A stretch of 64,000 nt of DNA from Clostridia bacterium. Its GTDB lineage: Bacteria; Bacillota; Clostridia; Christensenellales; Borkfalkiaceae. The notes under the pieces are model-generated. The model saw nothing but the letters and a program-made list of their open reading frames with translations, was not told where the DNA came from and ran no database searches. The position numbers and the translations under genes are program-made. Where the stretch lies: positions 1-64,000 of the forward strand of contig JAFTHU010000017.1 in assembly GCA_017457215.1 (NCBI GenBank), given 5' to 3'. This document shows positions 25,413-33,941 of this stretch, piece by piece (the stretch's first letter is position 1; each line of letters opens with the position of its first letter).

Positions 25413-26137
25413 GAATTTTAATTATTCGCCACGGCGATCCCGATTATGCCAACGATACGTTGACCGAAAAGGGACATAGAGAGGCGGCGTTGCTTGCGCA
25501 AAAACTCGGCAAAGAAAAAATTGATTATTTTTATTCTTCGCCCTTGGGCAGAGCAAGACATACTTGCGATTACGTAGCAAGGGCGCACGGCAGAGAGCAG
25601 GATATTGTTGAAAAAGACTGGCTGCAAGAATTCGGTTGCGGAATGTTGAACTTTCCATCTGGAAACAGTTACCATGCGTGGGATTGGTTGCCTAAAGAAT
25701 GGGCAAATGAAGAAAGTATGTATCATTATAAAAATTGGTACAAACAAGAGGTTTATAAAGACGCAGATATAGAACGCCGAGTTCGCCATGTTACGGACGG
25801 TTTGGATGAAGTTTTGGCAAAGCATGGTTACGTTCGCGAGGGCGAATTGTATAAAACGGAGCAAGGCAACCACGACACGATTGCATTTTTCTGTCATTTC
25901 GGGTTGGAAATGTTGCTGCTTTCCCATTTGCTTGGTTTTTCTCCGATTCCTCTTTGGCATCATTTTACGGCGTTGCCTTCGTCTGTAACGACAATTTACA
26001 CGGAAGAAAGAGTAAAAGGTACTGCTATTTTTCGTTGCGCGGGGTTTGGCGACGTCGGGCACTTGTACGCAGGTGGGGAAGAACCGTCGTTTGCGGCTCG
26101 GTTTTGCGAAGTCTATGAAGACGACACGCGCCATTAA
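25409..26137 (+). CDS. Histidine phosphatase (phosphoglycerate-mutase-like) family protein
   Basis: The 242-aa protein starts MRILIIRHGDPDYANDTLTE, with the catalytic-histidine RHG motif, and has SSPLGRARHTCDYVA (second arginine) and a later FFCHFGLEMLLLSHL with the second catalytic histidine. These residues identify a phosphohistidine-intermediate phosphatase. The substrate cannot be told; such enzymes act on sugars, nucleotides or cobalamin precursors. The ATG overlaps the hemW stop, so the two are coupled. It is slightly longer than the usual ~200 aa because of an inserted segment around residues 80-125 rich in Trp and Tyr. Confidence 0.88.
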   Translation: MRILIIRHGDPDYANDTLTEKGHREAALLAQKLGKEKIDYFYSSPLGRARHTCDYVARAHGREQDIVEKDWLQEFGCGMLNFPSGNSYHAWDWLPKEWANEESMYHYKNWYKQEVYKDADIERRVRHVTDGLDEVLAKHGYVREGELYKTEQGNHDTIAFFCHFGLEMLLLSHLLGFSPIPLWHHFTALPSSVTTIYTEERVKGTAIFRCAGFGDVGHLYAGGEEPSFAARFCEVYEDDTRH

Positions 26138-26146
26138 AAAGGGATA

Positions 26147-26160
26147 GGCAGGTATGCGTT
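26147..26160 (+). repeat. 14-bp dispersed motif, copy 2
   Basis: This copy of GGCAGGTATGCGTT ends 3 nt before the Nudix start codon and contains ATGCGTTGA, a two-codon reading frame. Only the GGCAGG part could act as a ribosome binding site. Confidence 0.6.
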
Positions 26161-26163
26161 GAA

Positions 26164-26565
26164 ATGAAAAAGCATATACAAGTTGCAGCGGCGCTATTGT
26201 TTGAAAAGGGAAAAATTTTTGCAACCAAACGAGGGGATTCGCCCTATAAATACGTGGCGCATAAATACGAATTTCCCGGTGGAAAAATTGAAGAGGGGGA
26301 GCGTGCGGAAGACGCGCTAAAACGCGAATTGCGCGAGGAATTAGATTTAGAGGTAAAAGTGGGAGGTTTGTATGCGAAGTTGACGCATGAATATCCCGAT
26401 TTTATCATTACGTTATTCGTTTACGAATGCGAAGCGCTTTCCGATTTTGTATTAAAAGAACACGAAAGTTATGCCTGGATTTCGCCTGCGGAGTTGAAAG
26501 AAGAGGAGTGGGCACCAGCAGACGTCGAGGTTTTGGGCAGTATCAAGAGAATTTTTGGGGAATGA
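26164..26565 (+). CDS. Nudix hydrolase, MutT-like
   Basis: The 133-aa protein has a complete Nudix box (GGKIEEGERAEDALKRELRE then ELDL, residues ~38-61) and FPGG just before it, as in MutT (8-oxo-dGTP diphosphatase). The N-terminal part MKKHIQVAAALLFEKGKIFA and the closing EWAPADVEVLGSI also fit the MutT group. The start ATG is preceded by GGATAGGCAGGTATGCGTT, a repeated sequence in this window that may provide the ribosome binding site. Its last bases overlap possible starts of aroK. Confidence 0.9.
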   Translation: MKKHIQVAAALLFEKGKIFATKRGDSPYKYVAHKYEFPGGKIEEGERAEDALKRELREELDLEVKVGGLYAKLTHEYPDFIITLFVYECEALSDFVLKEHESYAWISPAELKEEEWAPADVEVLGSIKRIFGE

Positions 26566-26567
26566 TT

Positions 26568-27071
26568 ATGAAAAAGAACAATATTATTTTAATCGGTATG
26601 CCAGGGAGTGGGAAAACGACGCTCGGTACGGAACTGTCTGAAACGATAGGCTTTGGTTATATCGACAGCGACAGCGTTATCGTTGCGCGCGAGGGGAAGC
26701 TTTTAAGTGAAATTATCGAAGAAAAAGGCATGGAAGCCTTTTTGGATATTGAGGGAAAGATAAATTCGGAAATTACGGCAAACCGTTGCGTTATCGCTAC
26801 GGGCGGAAGTGTAATTTACCGTGATAGCGCTATGCAAAAACTCAAGGAATTGGGTACGGTTGTATATTTAAAGCTTTCTTACGAAATTATTGCAAAGCGT
26901 TTAGGGGACCTTAAAAAGCGGGGAGTTGCTTTAAAAGAAGGTTTTACTTTAAAAGATTTGTACGAGGAAAGAACACCTTTATATGAAAAATATGCGGACG
27001 TGGTGGTAGAGTTGCACGGCAGGTCGGTTGCAGAATCCGTACAAGAAGTTGTGAGGGCGTTGCAAAAATGA
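26568..27071 (+). CDS. aroK: Shikimate kinase
   Basis: Shikimate kinase phosphorylates shikimate at O-3 in the chorismate pathway. The 167-aa protein has Walker A GMPGSGKTTLG (residues ~10-20), the substrate-binding DSDSVI with an Asp after the second beta strand, and the conserved GGS loop (IATGGSVIYRD). The ATG at 26568 was chosen because GGGG at 26557-26560 is well spaced; an in-frame ATG at 26562 overlaps the Nudix stop. An expected RTPLYEKYAD-type C-terminal motif is present (EERTPLYEKYAD), as in the family. It overlaps panE by 4 nt. Confidence 0.92.
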   Translation: MKKNNIILIGMPGSGKTTLGTELSETIGFGYIDSDSVIVAREGKLLSEIIEEKGMEAFLDIEGKINSEITANRCVIATGGSVIYRDSAMQKLKELGTVVYLKLSYEIIAKRLGDLKKRGVALKEGFTLKDLYEERTPLYEKYADVVVELHGRSVAESVQEVVRALQK

Positions 27072-28141
27072 TGACGGCGGAAACAGCGAGGATAGCAATC
27101 TACGGCGCGGGGGCAATGGGTACGGTGCTCGGTGCGCTGCTGACCCAGGGCGGCTTGAAAAACGTAGACCTTATCACAAGAAACACCGAACACGTAAAAG
27201 GAATGAGAGAAAACGGAGCAACGGTTGTTTGCGAGGGGGACGGGTCGGAATTAAACGTAAAAGTCCGCGCGTTGTTGCCGTCGGAAATCTCTGAAAAATA
27301 CGACGTGATTTTTTTAATGACAAAGCAAAGGAACAATGCTGAAATTTTGACGGGCTTATTACCTTTTATGCACGGGGAAACTTTGGTTTGTACGACGCAG
27401 AACGGATTGCCGGAACAGAGCGTTGCCGCAATTGTCGGCGAGGAAAGAACGTTTGGTGCAGCGACTTCTTACGGCGCGACTTTTATCGGTGGCGGCAGAA
27501 TGGCGTTGACCTCAAAAATAGAGGCAATGAGCATGGAAATCGGTGCGTATCAGCGTGGGGAGAAAAGCGAAACTCGTTTAAATCTGCTAGGCGAAATTCT
27601 CGCATATGCGGGGAAAGCAACGGGGAACGTTACTTTTGTAAAAAAAGCGGACAATTTACTTGGGGCGCGTTGGAGTAAACTTGCCATTAATGCGGCGTTT
27701 TCAGGATTGTCTACGGTTACGGGTTTGACGTTTGGCGCGGTTGCAAAAAAAAGAAAAACCCGAAAAATTGCGTTGGGGATTTTACGGGAATGTATGGACG
27801 TAGCCAAAGCGGCGGGGGTAACGCTTGCGCCGATGCAAGGGCACGATATGGAAAAACTGCTTGGCGGTAGAACGCCTATTAAGCGTTTTATTGCATACAT
27901 GGTATTGCCCTTTGCAATGAAGAAACACAAAAAATTGGTTTCGGGTATGTTGAAAGACGTTCAAAACGGACGAAAATGTGAAATTGATTATGTGAACGGT
28001 GTTGTGGTAAGCGAGGGCGCGTTGGTCGGCAAGGAAACACCCCTTTGCCGTCAGGTGGTAGAAATCGTTCACGGCATCGAAAACGGATTATATGAAACGG
28101 ATTATCGAAATACGGATTTTTTTTGTTTTATGAACGTTTGA
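27068..28141 (+). CDS. panE: 2-dehydropantoate 2-reductase (ketopantoate reductase family)
   Basis: The family reduces 2-dehydropantoate to pantoate with NADPH in coenzyme A synthesis. The 357-aa protein has the Rossmann motif IYGAGAMGTVLGALLTQGG (near residues 10-28), TKQRNN and TTQNGLPEQ (nucleotide and substrate contacts), the catalytic lysine region GARWSKLAINAAFSGLSTVT and a C-terminal helical domain with EIDYVNG. At 357 aa it is longer than the usual ~300 aa, so a relative with another 2-oxoacid substrate is possible. It overlaps aroK by 4 nt and ends an operon; the gltX promoter starts over its stop codon. Confidence 0.86.
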   Translation: MMTAETARIAIYGAGAMGTVLGALLTQGGLKNVDLITRNTEHVKGMRENGATVVCEGDGSELNVKVRALLPSEISEKYDVIFLMTKQRNNAEILTGLLPFMHGETLVCTTQNGLPEQSVAAIVGEERTFGAATSYGATFIGGGRMALTSKIEAMSMEIGAYQRGEKSETRLNLLGEILAYAGKATGNVTFVKKADNLLGARWSKLAINAAFSGLSTVTGLTFGAVAKKRKTRKIALGILRECMDVAKAAGVTLAPMQGHDMEKLLGGRTPIKRFIAYMVLPFAMKKHKKLVSGMLKDVQNGRKCEIDYVNGVVVSEGALVGKETPLCRQVVEIVHGIENGLYETDYRNTDFFCFMNV

Positions 28142-28166
28142 CAATAAAACGGCAAAATGATACAAT
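28138..28166 (+). promoter_or_regulatory. Promoter of gltX
   Basis: TTGACA (28138-28143), a 17-nt spacer and TACAAT (28161-28166) precede gltX. The -35 box overlaps the stop codon of panE. Confidence 0.82.
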
Positions 28167-28198
28167 AGATAGGAAAAATAGGAAAGAAGGTATAAATT

Positions 28199-29839
28199 AT
28201 GGATTTAAATAAACTTGCACAAGCGTTGATTCCTGATGAAAATGTAAAATCGCTGGATTATTACGAGGCGGCGTATCTCGAACGTAATCTTCCGCAAGGA
28301 GCGCACGTTACTCGTCTTGCACCTAGTCCTACTGGGTTTATGCATTTGGGGAATTTATACGTAGCGCTTGCCAATGAACGTATTGCACATCAAAGTGGCG
28401 GTGTTTTTTATCTGCGTATCGAGGATACCGATGAAAAGCGTAAAGTAGAAGGCGCGGTAGAGGTGATTCATAAATCTTTGAAATATTTCGGCGTGAATTT
28501 TGACGAGGGTGCGGATCTTTGCGGGGAATACGGCCCGTATTATCAACGTCAGCGCGCGGAAATTTACCATGCGTACGCGAAAGAATTAATACGTCAAGGC
28601 TTGGCATATCCTTGTTTTTGTACGGAAGAGAATTTGGAAAAAACGCGTGAATATCAAACGGAGAACAAACTTTTGCCCGGATATTACGGCGAATTTGCGA
28701 AATGCCGCAATTTAACGGAAGAGGAAATTTATAAAAATTTGAAAGCGGGTAAGCCTTACGTAATTCGTTTGAAATCGCAGGGCAACGTGGAACAAAAACA
28801 CACGTTCCACGACCAAGTAAAAGGGGATATTACGGTAACGGAAAACAATCAAGACGTTGTTATTTTGAAATCTGATGGCATTCCTACTTACCATTTTGCG
28901 CACGCTATCGACGACCATTTTATGCGTACGACTCTCGTTATCCGCGGGGAAGAATGGCTTTCGTCCTTGCCTATTCATATCGAATTGTTTAAGGTGCTTG
29001 GGTTTAAGCTTCCCAAATACGGTCATAACTGTTCGATACAGAAAATCGACGGAGAAACCCGCCGCAAGCTTTCTAAACGTAAAGACCCCGAAGCTTCGCT
29101 TACCTTTTATCGTGAACAGGGATATCATCCTACGGCGGTTAGAACGTATATGATGACGTTGTTAAATTCGAACTTTGAAGAGTGGTTATTGAAATTTCCC
29201 GATAAACCTTTAGATGAATTTAAGTATTCGATAGGAAAGATGGGTAAAAGCGGCGCATTGTTTGATATTTTCAAACTGAACGATATCTCTAAAACGTTCA
29301 TGGCGACGCTTTCTGTAGAAGAGATGTATGCGTTCCTTTTGGATTGGGCGAACGAGTTTGGTACGGACGCGCAAAAATCATATTTCACCGATAAAGAGTA
29401 TCTTTACAAAGTGCTTTCTTTGTGTATGGGTATTGGAGGAAAGAAGCGCAGAAAGGATTTTGTTTGTGCAAAACAAGCGATAGAAATGATAGGATATTTC
29501 TTTGATTCTACGTTTGCACCCGCATACGAATATCGTTTTGAAAAGGAAGTTGTAAAGAAAATTTTGACGGGATTCAAAGCGATATATGCACAAGCGGATG
29601 ATATGCCTACTTGGTTTGAAAAGGTAAAGGCGATTGCGACGGAAAACGGTTTTGCAACGGATATGAAAGCGTATAAAGCCGATCCTACTGCATATCCTGG
29701 GAACGTATCGGACGTTGCAGAAATGCTGCGCGTTGCAACAACGGGGCTTGCAAATACACCCGACCTTTGGACAATTATGCAAATCCTTGGGGAAGAACGG
29801 ACCCTTGCGCGTTTAAATAAGGCGCTTGCCGTTTTATAA
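28199..29839 (+). CDS. gltX: Glutamate-tRNA ligase
   Basis: GluRS charges tRNA-Glu and, in organisms with the transamidase route, often tRNA-Gln. The 546-aa class I synthetase has the HIGH-type motif LAPSPTGFMHLGNLYVAL, KRKVEGAVEVI, and KMSKS-type KLSKRKDPEASL. It is longer than the usual ~480 aa, mainly in the anticodon-binding part after residue 330. GAAAGAAGGT precedes the ATG. It has its own promoter and stands alone. Confidence 0.93.
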   Translation: MDLNKLAQALIPDENVKSLDYYEAAYLERNLPQGAHVTRLAPSPTGFMHLGNLYVALANERIAHQSGGVFYLRIEDTDEKRKVEGAVEVIHKSLKYFGVNFDEGADLCGEYGPYYQRQRAEIYHAYAKELIRQGLAYPCFCTEENLEKTREYQTENKLLPGYYGEFAKCRNLTEEEIYKNLKAGKPYVIRLKSQGNVEQKHTFHDQVKGDITVTENNQDVVILKSDGIPTYHFAHAIDDHFMRTTLVIRGEEWLSSLPIHIELFKVLGFKLPKYGHNCSIQKIDGETRRKLSKRKDPEASLTFYREQGYHPTAVRTYMMTLLNSNFEEWLLKFPDKPLDEFKYSIGKMGKSGALFDIFKLNDISKTFMATLSVEEMYAFLLDWANEFGTDAQKSYFTDKEYLYKVLSLCMGIGGKKRRKDFVCAKQAIEMIGYFFDSTFAPAYEYRFEKEVVKKILTGFKAIYAQADDMPTWFEKVKAIATENGFATDMKAYKADPTAYPGNVSDVAEMLRVATTGLANTPDLWTIMQILGEERTLARLNKALAVL

Positions 29840-29853
29840 AGACTGAATTACGC

Positions 29854-29882
29854 TTGACATTTATTTGAAAATATGTTATTAT
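29854..29882 (+). promoter_or_regulatory. Promoter of the Ser/Glu-repeat lipoprotein
   Basis: TTGACA (29854-29859), a 17-nt spacer and TATTAT (29877-29882) predict a start near 29889. That excludes the in-frame ATG at 29881, which overlaps the -10 box, and points to 29911 as the start codon. Confidence 0.82.
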
Positions 29883-29910
29883 GAAAAAAAATTGGGGTAA
29901 AGATAGAAAA

Positions 29911-30321
29911 ATGAAAAAATTTTTGTTCTTGGTTTTAAGTATAGCAATGAGTGCAACTCTTTTTGTTGCGTGTAAGTCGCCGAAAGATGATTCGTCGTCT
30001 TCCTCGGAAGTGATTTCTTCCTCCGAGAGCGTATCTTCCTCCGAAGCAGAAAGCTCGTCCGAAGCGGAAAACTCGTCCGAAGCGGAAAATTCGTCGGAAG
30101 CAAAAAGCTCGTCCGAAACGGAAAACTCGTCCGAAGCGGAAAACTCGTCCGAAACGGAAAACTCGTCCGAAGCGGAAAGCTCGTCCGAAGCAGAAAGCTC
30201 GTTCGAAGCAGAAAGCTCGTCCGAAGCAGAAAGCTCGTCCGAAGCAGAAAGCTCTTCCGAAGCAGAAGGTTCGTCTAGGGATGAAATGGAAGATGAATCG
30301 GGATGGACTGATTATCATTAA
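29911..30321 (+). CDS. Lipoprotein with Ser/Glu low-complexity repeat
   Basis: The 136-aa protein has a lipoprotein signal peptide (MKKFLFLVLSIAMSATLFVA then Cys at residue 21) and no folded domain that I recognise. From about residue 28 to 121 it is a near-perfect repeat of SSEAEN or SSEAES, with a few SSETEN variants, then a short acidic end (DEMEDESGWTDYH). The repeat reflects an 18-bp DNA unit. It has a strong promoter and a bidirectional terminator, so it is a single-gene unit. It may be a cell-surface spacer or a phosphorylated or glycosylated stalk; function is unknown. Confidence 0.75.
   Translation: MKKFLFLVLSIAMSATLFVACKSPKDDSSSSSEVISSSESVSSSEAESSSEAENSSEAENSSEAKSSSETENSSEAENSSETENSSEAESSSEAESSFEAESSSEAESSSEAESSSEAEGSSRDEMEDESGWTDYH
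30035..30270 (+). repeat. 18-bp tandem repeat inside the Ser/Glu lipoprotein gene
   Basis: Units of the form TCGTCCGAAGCGGAAAAC recur about a dozen times in tandem, in frame, with single-base variants. Unit gain or loss would keep the frame and change protein length by 6 aa, so copy number may vary between strains. Confidence 0.8.
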
Positions 30322-30327
30322 AAACAA

Positions 30328-30356
30328 AAAACCTTCGCTGTTGCGAAGGTTTTTTA
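30328..30356. terminator. Bidirectional terminator between the lipoprotein gene and degV
   Basis: ACCTTCGC (30331-30338) and GCGAAGGT (30343-30350) form an 8-bp stem with loop TGTT, flanked by A-run and T-run, so it can stop transcription in both directions. Confidence 0.88.
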
Positions 30357-30394
30357 TAAAGAAAAGCGCCCGTATTTTTAACGGACGCTGTTTT

Positions 30395-31272
30395 TTATTT
30401 CAAAATTCTTGTGCAGGTTACCCCTAACGCGCCCGTACCGATATGACAGGCAACGCTTAAAGAAAGAGGATCACAGAATCGTAAGGGAACGTTTGGAAAC
30501 ATGGTTTTAAGTTCTTCAGCGAAAGCCAAGCCCTCTTCCTTATTATCCGTATAAGCAACCGAGATTGCCATTTCTCCGTTTTCAACGTATTTGGCGTAAA
30601 CCGTTTCCAAATCGTTTTTTAATGCAGATTTTAAAATCTCTTTTGCTTTTGCAGAGCCACGTGCGAGGGCATATTTATCTAACCGCTCTCCGTGAATTTG
30701 CAAAATAGGTTTCAATTTCAAAATTGTACCGATCATAGCGGCTGCAGGCGTAACCCGTCCGCCTTTTTTAAGATACTTCATTGTATCGACAGCTATATAA
30801 ATAGAAGAATCGTGTGCGGTCTTTTCAAGATATTCTTTAATTTCCGCGCCGCTCTTTCCTGCGTTTCGCAAAACGATTGCGTCATAAATGCTATCCTTTA
30901 ACGTAACCGAAATACGGTGGTTATCGATAACGATAACTCTTCCTTTGTAATCTTGCGCTAGCGTAGAAGCACTCGCGTAGGATTGGCTTAAGCCGGAGGA
31001 CATAGGGATATGGACAAGCTCGTCGTAGTCTTTCAAAATCGAATCCCAAAGTTCACACAAATCTCCCGGGCTGGCTGTGAAGTGGAAACGCTTGCTTGTC
31101 TTTCTAACAAGGTGTAGAATTCTGTTTGCGAAAGATTTATATTTTCAAAATAAGGGTTGCCGTCAATTAAAAAGGGCATAGGAACGACAAAAACACCCAA
31201 CGATTCCGCAAGGTCTGGGGTGATGCCGCTGTTGCTGTCTGTTACGATTGCAATTTTCTTTTCATTATTCAT
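30395..31272 (-). pseudogene. DegV-family fatty-acid-binding protein, frameshifted
   Basis: The two reading frames together encode a full DegV protein, which binds fatty acids as part of a fatty acid kinase system. The first (31272 down to about 31070) gives KKIAIVTDSNSGITPDLAES, then VVPMPFLIDG and SVSTSQPA. The second (down to 30395) gives CELWDSILKDYDELVHIPMS and SGLSQSYASA, then the rest of the family. They join in the GCCCGGGAG run near 31068-31070: one extra C would restore STSQPAPGDLCELW. This is either a true 1-nt deletion or a sequencing error in a short C-run. The start at 31272 has AGGTG upstream; a good promoter precedes it. Confidence 0.82.
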
Positions 31273-31352
31273 TGAACACCTGATTTGTCTGTTTTTATCC
31301 ACATAAAAACCCTTATTTGTGGAAAAAAATAGAATTCATTTTATCTAGAAAT

Positions 31353-31382
31353 ATTATAATATTTTTTTCAGATACTTGTCAA
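31353..31382 (-). promoter_or_regulatory. Promoter of degV
   Basis: On the minus strand TTGACA (31377-31382), an 18-nt spacer and TATAAT (31353-31358) precede the degV start at 31272 by about 75 nt. Confidence 0.78.
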
Positions 31383-31473
31383 ATAAAACGATTGCTTTTT
31401 ATATACTTAATTAACAATTTATTAAGAAAAAGGAGAAAAATAAAAAACTCCGCTAAAAAACGAGGATAGAACG

Positions 31474-31502
31474 TTTACAAATTTTGGGAAATATGTTATA
31501 AT
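31474..31502 (+). promoter_or_regulatory. Promoter of the hydroxyacid dehydrogenase and serine dehydratase genes
   Basis: TTTACA (31474-31479), a 17-nt spacer and TATAAT (31497-31502) lie 56 nt before the ATG at 31558, so an in-frame start codon at 31507 would fall at or before the transcription start. Confidence 0.78.
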
Positions 31503-31557
31503 TATATTGTTGTCAGCAGGGTTGAAAATTTTTTACGACAAGATATACGGAGGATGT

Positions 31558-32544
31558 ATGAAGTTTGCAGTATACGGAATTTGGGATGCGGAACGAGCCA
31601 CGTTGGAAGAATGCAGTAAACTTTACGGCTTTGAATACGTTTCTACGGCGGAAGCTATTTCCGAAAACAATTTAGGGCTTTGTGAAGGCTGCGACGGCGT
31701 GTCTAGTTTAGGAAAAGTGGACGCGAACGAATCTTTAATAAAGGCACTTGCGGAAAGAGGGATTCGTTATTTTTCCACGCGTACAATCGGGTATAATCAT
31801 ATTAACCTTGCAGCAGCAAAAAAGTACGGCGTTAAAGTTTGCAATTCTAATTATCCGCCTGATTCGGTGGCTGAATTTACCATTATGTTGATGTTGCTTT
31901 GTTTGCGTAAATACAAGCAAACCCTTTGGCGACAGCAGGTGAATGATTATTCTTTAAGCGGAATGAAAGGGGAAGTGCTTGGAAAAATGACAGTCGGCGT
32001 TTTTGGCGGCGGTAAAATCGGCTATAAAGTTATGCAAATTTTGCAAGGATTTGGCTGTCGAATATTGTGTTGTTCGGATGATCGCCGCGCCGAGGTAGCG
32101 GAAATTGCAGAATACGTAAACGAAGAAAAATTGTATAAAGAATGTGATTTGATTACGTATCATATGCCTTTTCTGCCCTCGACAAAGCATATTCTTAGCG
32201 AAAACACGTTGGCAAAGATGAAAGATGGGATTATTTTGATTAATACCGCGCGAGGGGAATTGTTTGATATTCAAGCCCTGATCAAAGGGATAGAAGAGAA
32301 AAAGATTGGGGCTTTGGCAATGGACGTGTTTGAGGGAGAAGACGGTATTTACCACGAAAACCGCATAGCGGACATTTTGCGTAATCGTGATATGGCATAC
32401 TTACGTCAGTTTCCTAACGTAATTTTGACGCCTCATATGGCGTTTTATACACAGTTGAGCATGGAAAGCATGATGCGGATCAGCATAGAAAGTTTGTTGG
32501 AATTCAACGCCACGGGTACGACAAAAATGGAAGTGCAAGGGTAA
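31558..32544 (+). CDS. D-isomer-specific 2-hydroxyacid dehydrogenase
   Basis: The 328-aa NAD-dependent enzyme resembles D-lactate dehydrogenase and VanH. It has the Rossmann motif VGVFGGGKIGYKVMQILQGF (near residues 143-162), the catalytic arginine in NTARGELFD, a glutamate in DVFEGEDG and the catalytic histidine in LTPHMAFYT. The substrate is probably pyruvate or another 2-oxoacid; the ARTIGYNHI-like stretch (STRTIGYNHINLAAAKKYGV) supports the D-LDH group. GGAGG (31549-31553) sits 4 nt before the ATG. It lies 10 nt before L-serine dehydratase, which makes pyruvate, so the two may act in sequence. Confidence 0.88.
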   Translation: MKFAVYGIWDAERATLEECSKLYGFEYVSTAEAISENNLGLCEGCDGVSSLGKVDANESLIKALAERGIRYFSTRTIGYNHINLAAAKKYGVKVCNSNYPPDSVAEFTIMLMLLCLRKYKQTLWRQQVNDYSLSGMKGEVLGKMTVGVFGGGKIGYKVMQILQGFGCRILCCSDDRRAEVAEIAEYVNEEKLYKECDLITYHMPFLPSTKHILSENTLAKMKDGIILINTARGELFDIQALIKGIEEKKIGALAMDVFEGEDGIYHENRIADILRNRDMAYLRQFPNVILTPHMAFYTQLSMESMMRISIESLLEFNATGTTKMEVQG

Positions 32545-32554
32545 GGTAAAGCAA

Positions 32555-33745
32555 ATGTATAGCTTAAAAGAATTATACAGAATTGGAAAAGGTCCTTCTT
32601 CTTCGCACACGATAGGACCGGAACGTGCATGTAAACTTTTTTTACGTGAGAATCCAAACGCGACTTCGTTTAAAATCCGTTTGTACGGGTCTTTGGCGAA
32701 GACTGGTAATGGGCATGGAACGGAAAAAGTGATAGAAAGCGTATTGCCGAATGTAAAGGTGGAATATGATATCGAATCGTCTTGCGCTCATCCCAATACG
32801 ATGGATTTAATTGCGTACGCGGACGGCATAAAAAGCGCACAAATGCGGGTTTACAGCGTTGGTGGCGGTGCAATTAAGGTCGAGGGCAGAGAGAATTCGG
32901 AGGGCGACAAGGTATACGGCTATCATACGATGACGGAAATCCGCGCGCATTGTGAACGGGAAAAGATTCGTCTTTACGATTACGTTTTTGCTTGCGAGGG
33001 GGAAACGTTAAAGGAATATCTGGCGGAAGTTTGGAACGCGATGAAAGCCTCTGTGGAGCGCGGGGTAAAAAAGACGGGGATTTTGCCTGGCGGGCTGGAA
33101 GTGGAACGCCGCGCAAAGGTGCTTTATGACGGGGCTGTGGCAAACGAGGGGATTGAAATGCGAGAACAAAGACTCGTTTGCGCGTATGCTTTTGCTGTTG
33201 GTGAAGAAAACGCATCGGGCGGGACGATTGTAACGGCGCCTACTTGCGGTGCTTGCGGGGTTTTGCCTGCTGTTTTGGTATATTCCCAGCAAAAAAACGG
33301 ATACTCGGATGAGCAAATTATACAAGCTTTGGCGACGGCGGGGCTGATTGGAAACTTGATTAAAACAAACGCCTCTATATCGGGCGCGGAATGCGGTTGT
33401 CAGGCTGAAATCGGCAGTGCTTGTTCGATGACGACGGCTGCGCTTGCGGAATTGCAAGGATTGAGTTTGGGACAAATTGAATATGCAGCGGAGGTTGCTA
33501 TGGAACATCATTTGGGGTTGACGTGCGACCCTATTTGCGGTTTGGTGCAAATTCCGTGTATCGAAAGGAATGCCGTAGCGGCGATGCGAGCAATTAATGC
33601 AACTTCTCTTGCGTATTTTCTTTCGGACAGTAGAAAAATATCGTTTGACTTGGTTGTGAAAACAATGTATGAAACGGGAAAAGATTTGCGCAGACCCTAT
33701 CGTGAAACGGCAGAGGGCGGATTAGCGAAATTATATAAAAAATAG
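32555..33745 (+). CDS. sdaA: L-serine dehydratase, single-chain iron-sulfur type
   Basis: The enzyme converts L-serine to pyruvate and ammonia using a [4Fe-4S] cluster. The 396-aa protein joins the beta-like domain (KGPSSSHTIGPERAC at residues 13-27) to the alpha domain (VTAPTCGACGVLPAVLVYSQ and later GAECGCQAEIGSACSM), whose cysteines bind the cluster; CDPICGLVQIPCIERNAVAA is also diagnostic. In many Clostridia the two domains are separate SdaAA and SdaAB subunits. GGTAAAGC is a weak ribosome binding site. It probably shares the promoter of the dehydrogenase gene. Confidence 0.93.
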   Translation: MYSLKELYRIGKGPSSSHTIGPERACKLFLRENPNATSFKIRLYGSLAKTGNGHGTEKVIESVLPNVKVEYDIESSCAHPNTMDLIAYADGIKSAQMRVYSVGGGAIKVEGRENSEGDKVYGYHTMTEIRAHCEREKIRLYDYVFACEGETLKEYLAEVWNAMKASVERGVKKTGILPGGLEVERRAKVLYDGAVANEGIEMREQRLVCAYAFAVGEENASGGTIVTAPTCGACGVLPAVLVYSQQKNGYSDEQIIQALATAGLIGNLIKTNASISGAECGCQAEIGSACSMTTAALAELQGLSLGQIEYAAEVAMEHHLGLTCDPICGLVQIPCIERNAVAAMRAINATSLAYFLSDSRKISFDLVVKTMYETGKDLRRPYRETAEGGLAKLYKK

Positions 33746-33756
33746 CAAAGGTAGGG

Positions 33757-33770
33757 GGCAGGTATGCGTT
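33757..33770 (+). repeat. 14-bp dispersed motif, copy 3
   Basis: This copy lies 11 nt after the sdaA stop in a gene-free stretch and matches copy 2 over ATGCGTTGAA as well. No gene follows it directly. Confidence 0.6.
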
Positions 33771-33787
33771 GAACTGTGAAAAAAACA

Positions 33788-33809
33788 GGGGAAATTGCGT
33801 GTTTTCCCC
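33788..33809 (+). terminator. Possible terminator after sdaA
   Basis: GGGGAAA (33788-33794) and TTTCCCC (33803-33809) form a 7-bp stem with a short loop followed by only three T residues. It may end the dehydrogenase-dehydratase unit. Confidence 0.45.
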
Positions 33810-33878
33810 CTTTAAAAATGATTGCGAAAAAAACTTAAAAATTTCTTAAAAAATTTATCTAAAAACGGAAAAAAATGC

Positions 33879-33907
33879 TTGACAAATTCCTTTAAATAGA
33901 TTATTAT
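33879..33907 (+). promoter_or_regulatory. Promoter of the tRNA cluster
   Basis: TTGACA (33879-33884), a 17-nt spacer and TATTAT (33902-33907) lie 34 nt upstream of tRNA-Asp. Confidence 0.85.
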
Positions 33908-33941
33908 ATACGAGCACTTGTTTGCGAGTGCTTATGGCGAT

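Noticed and set aside
29911..30321. CRISPR-like array in the 18-bp repeats
   Set aside because: There are no unique spacers; units abut directly and encode one reading frame. No CRISPR array or cas gene was seen anywhere.
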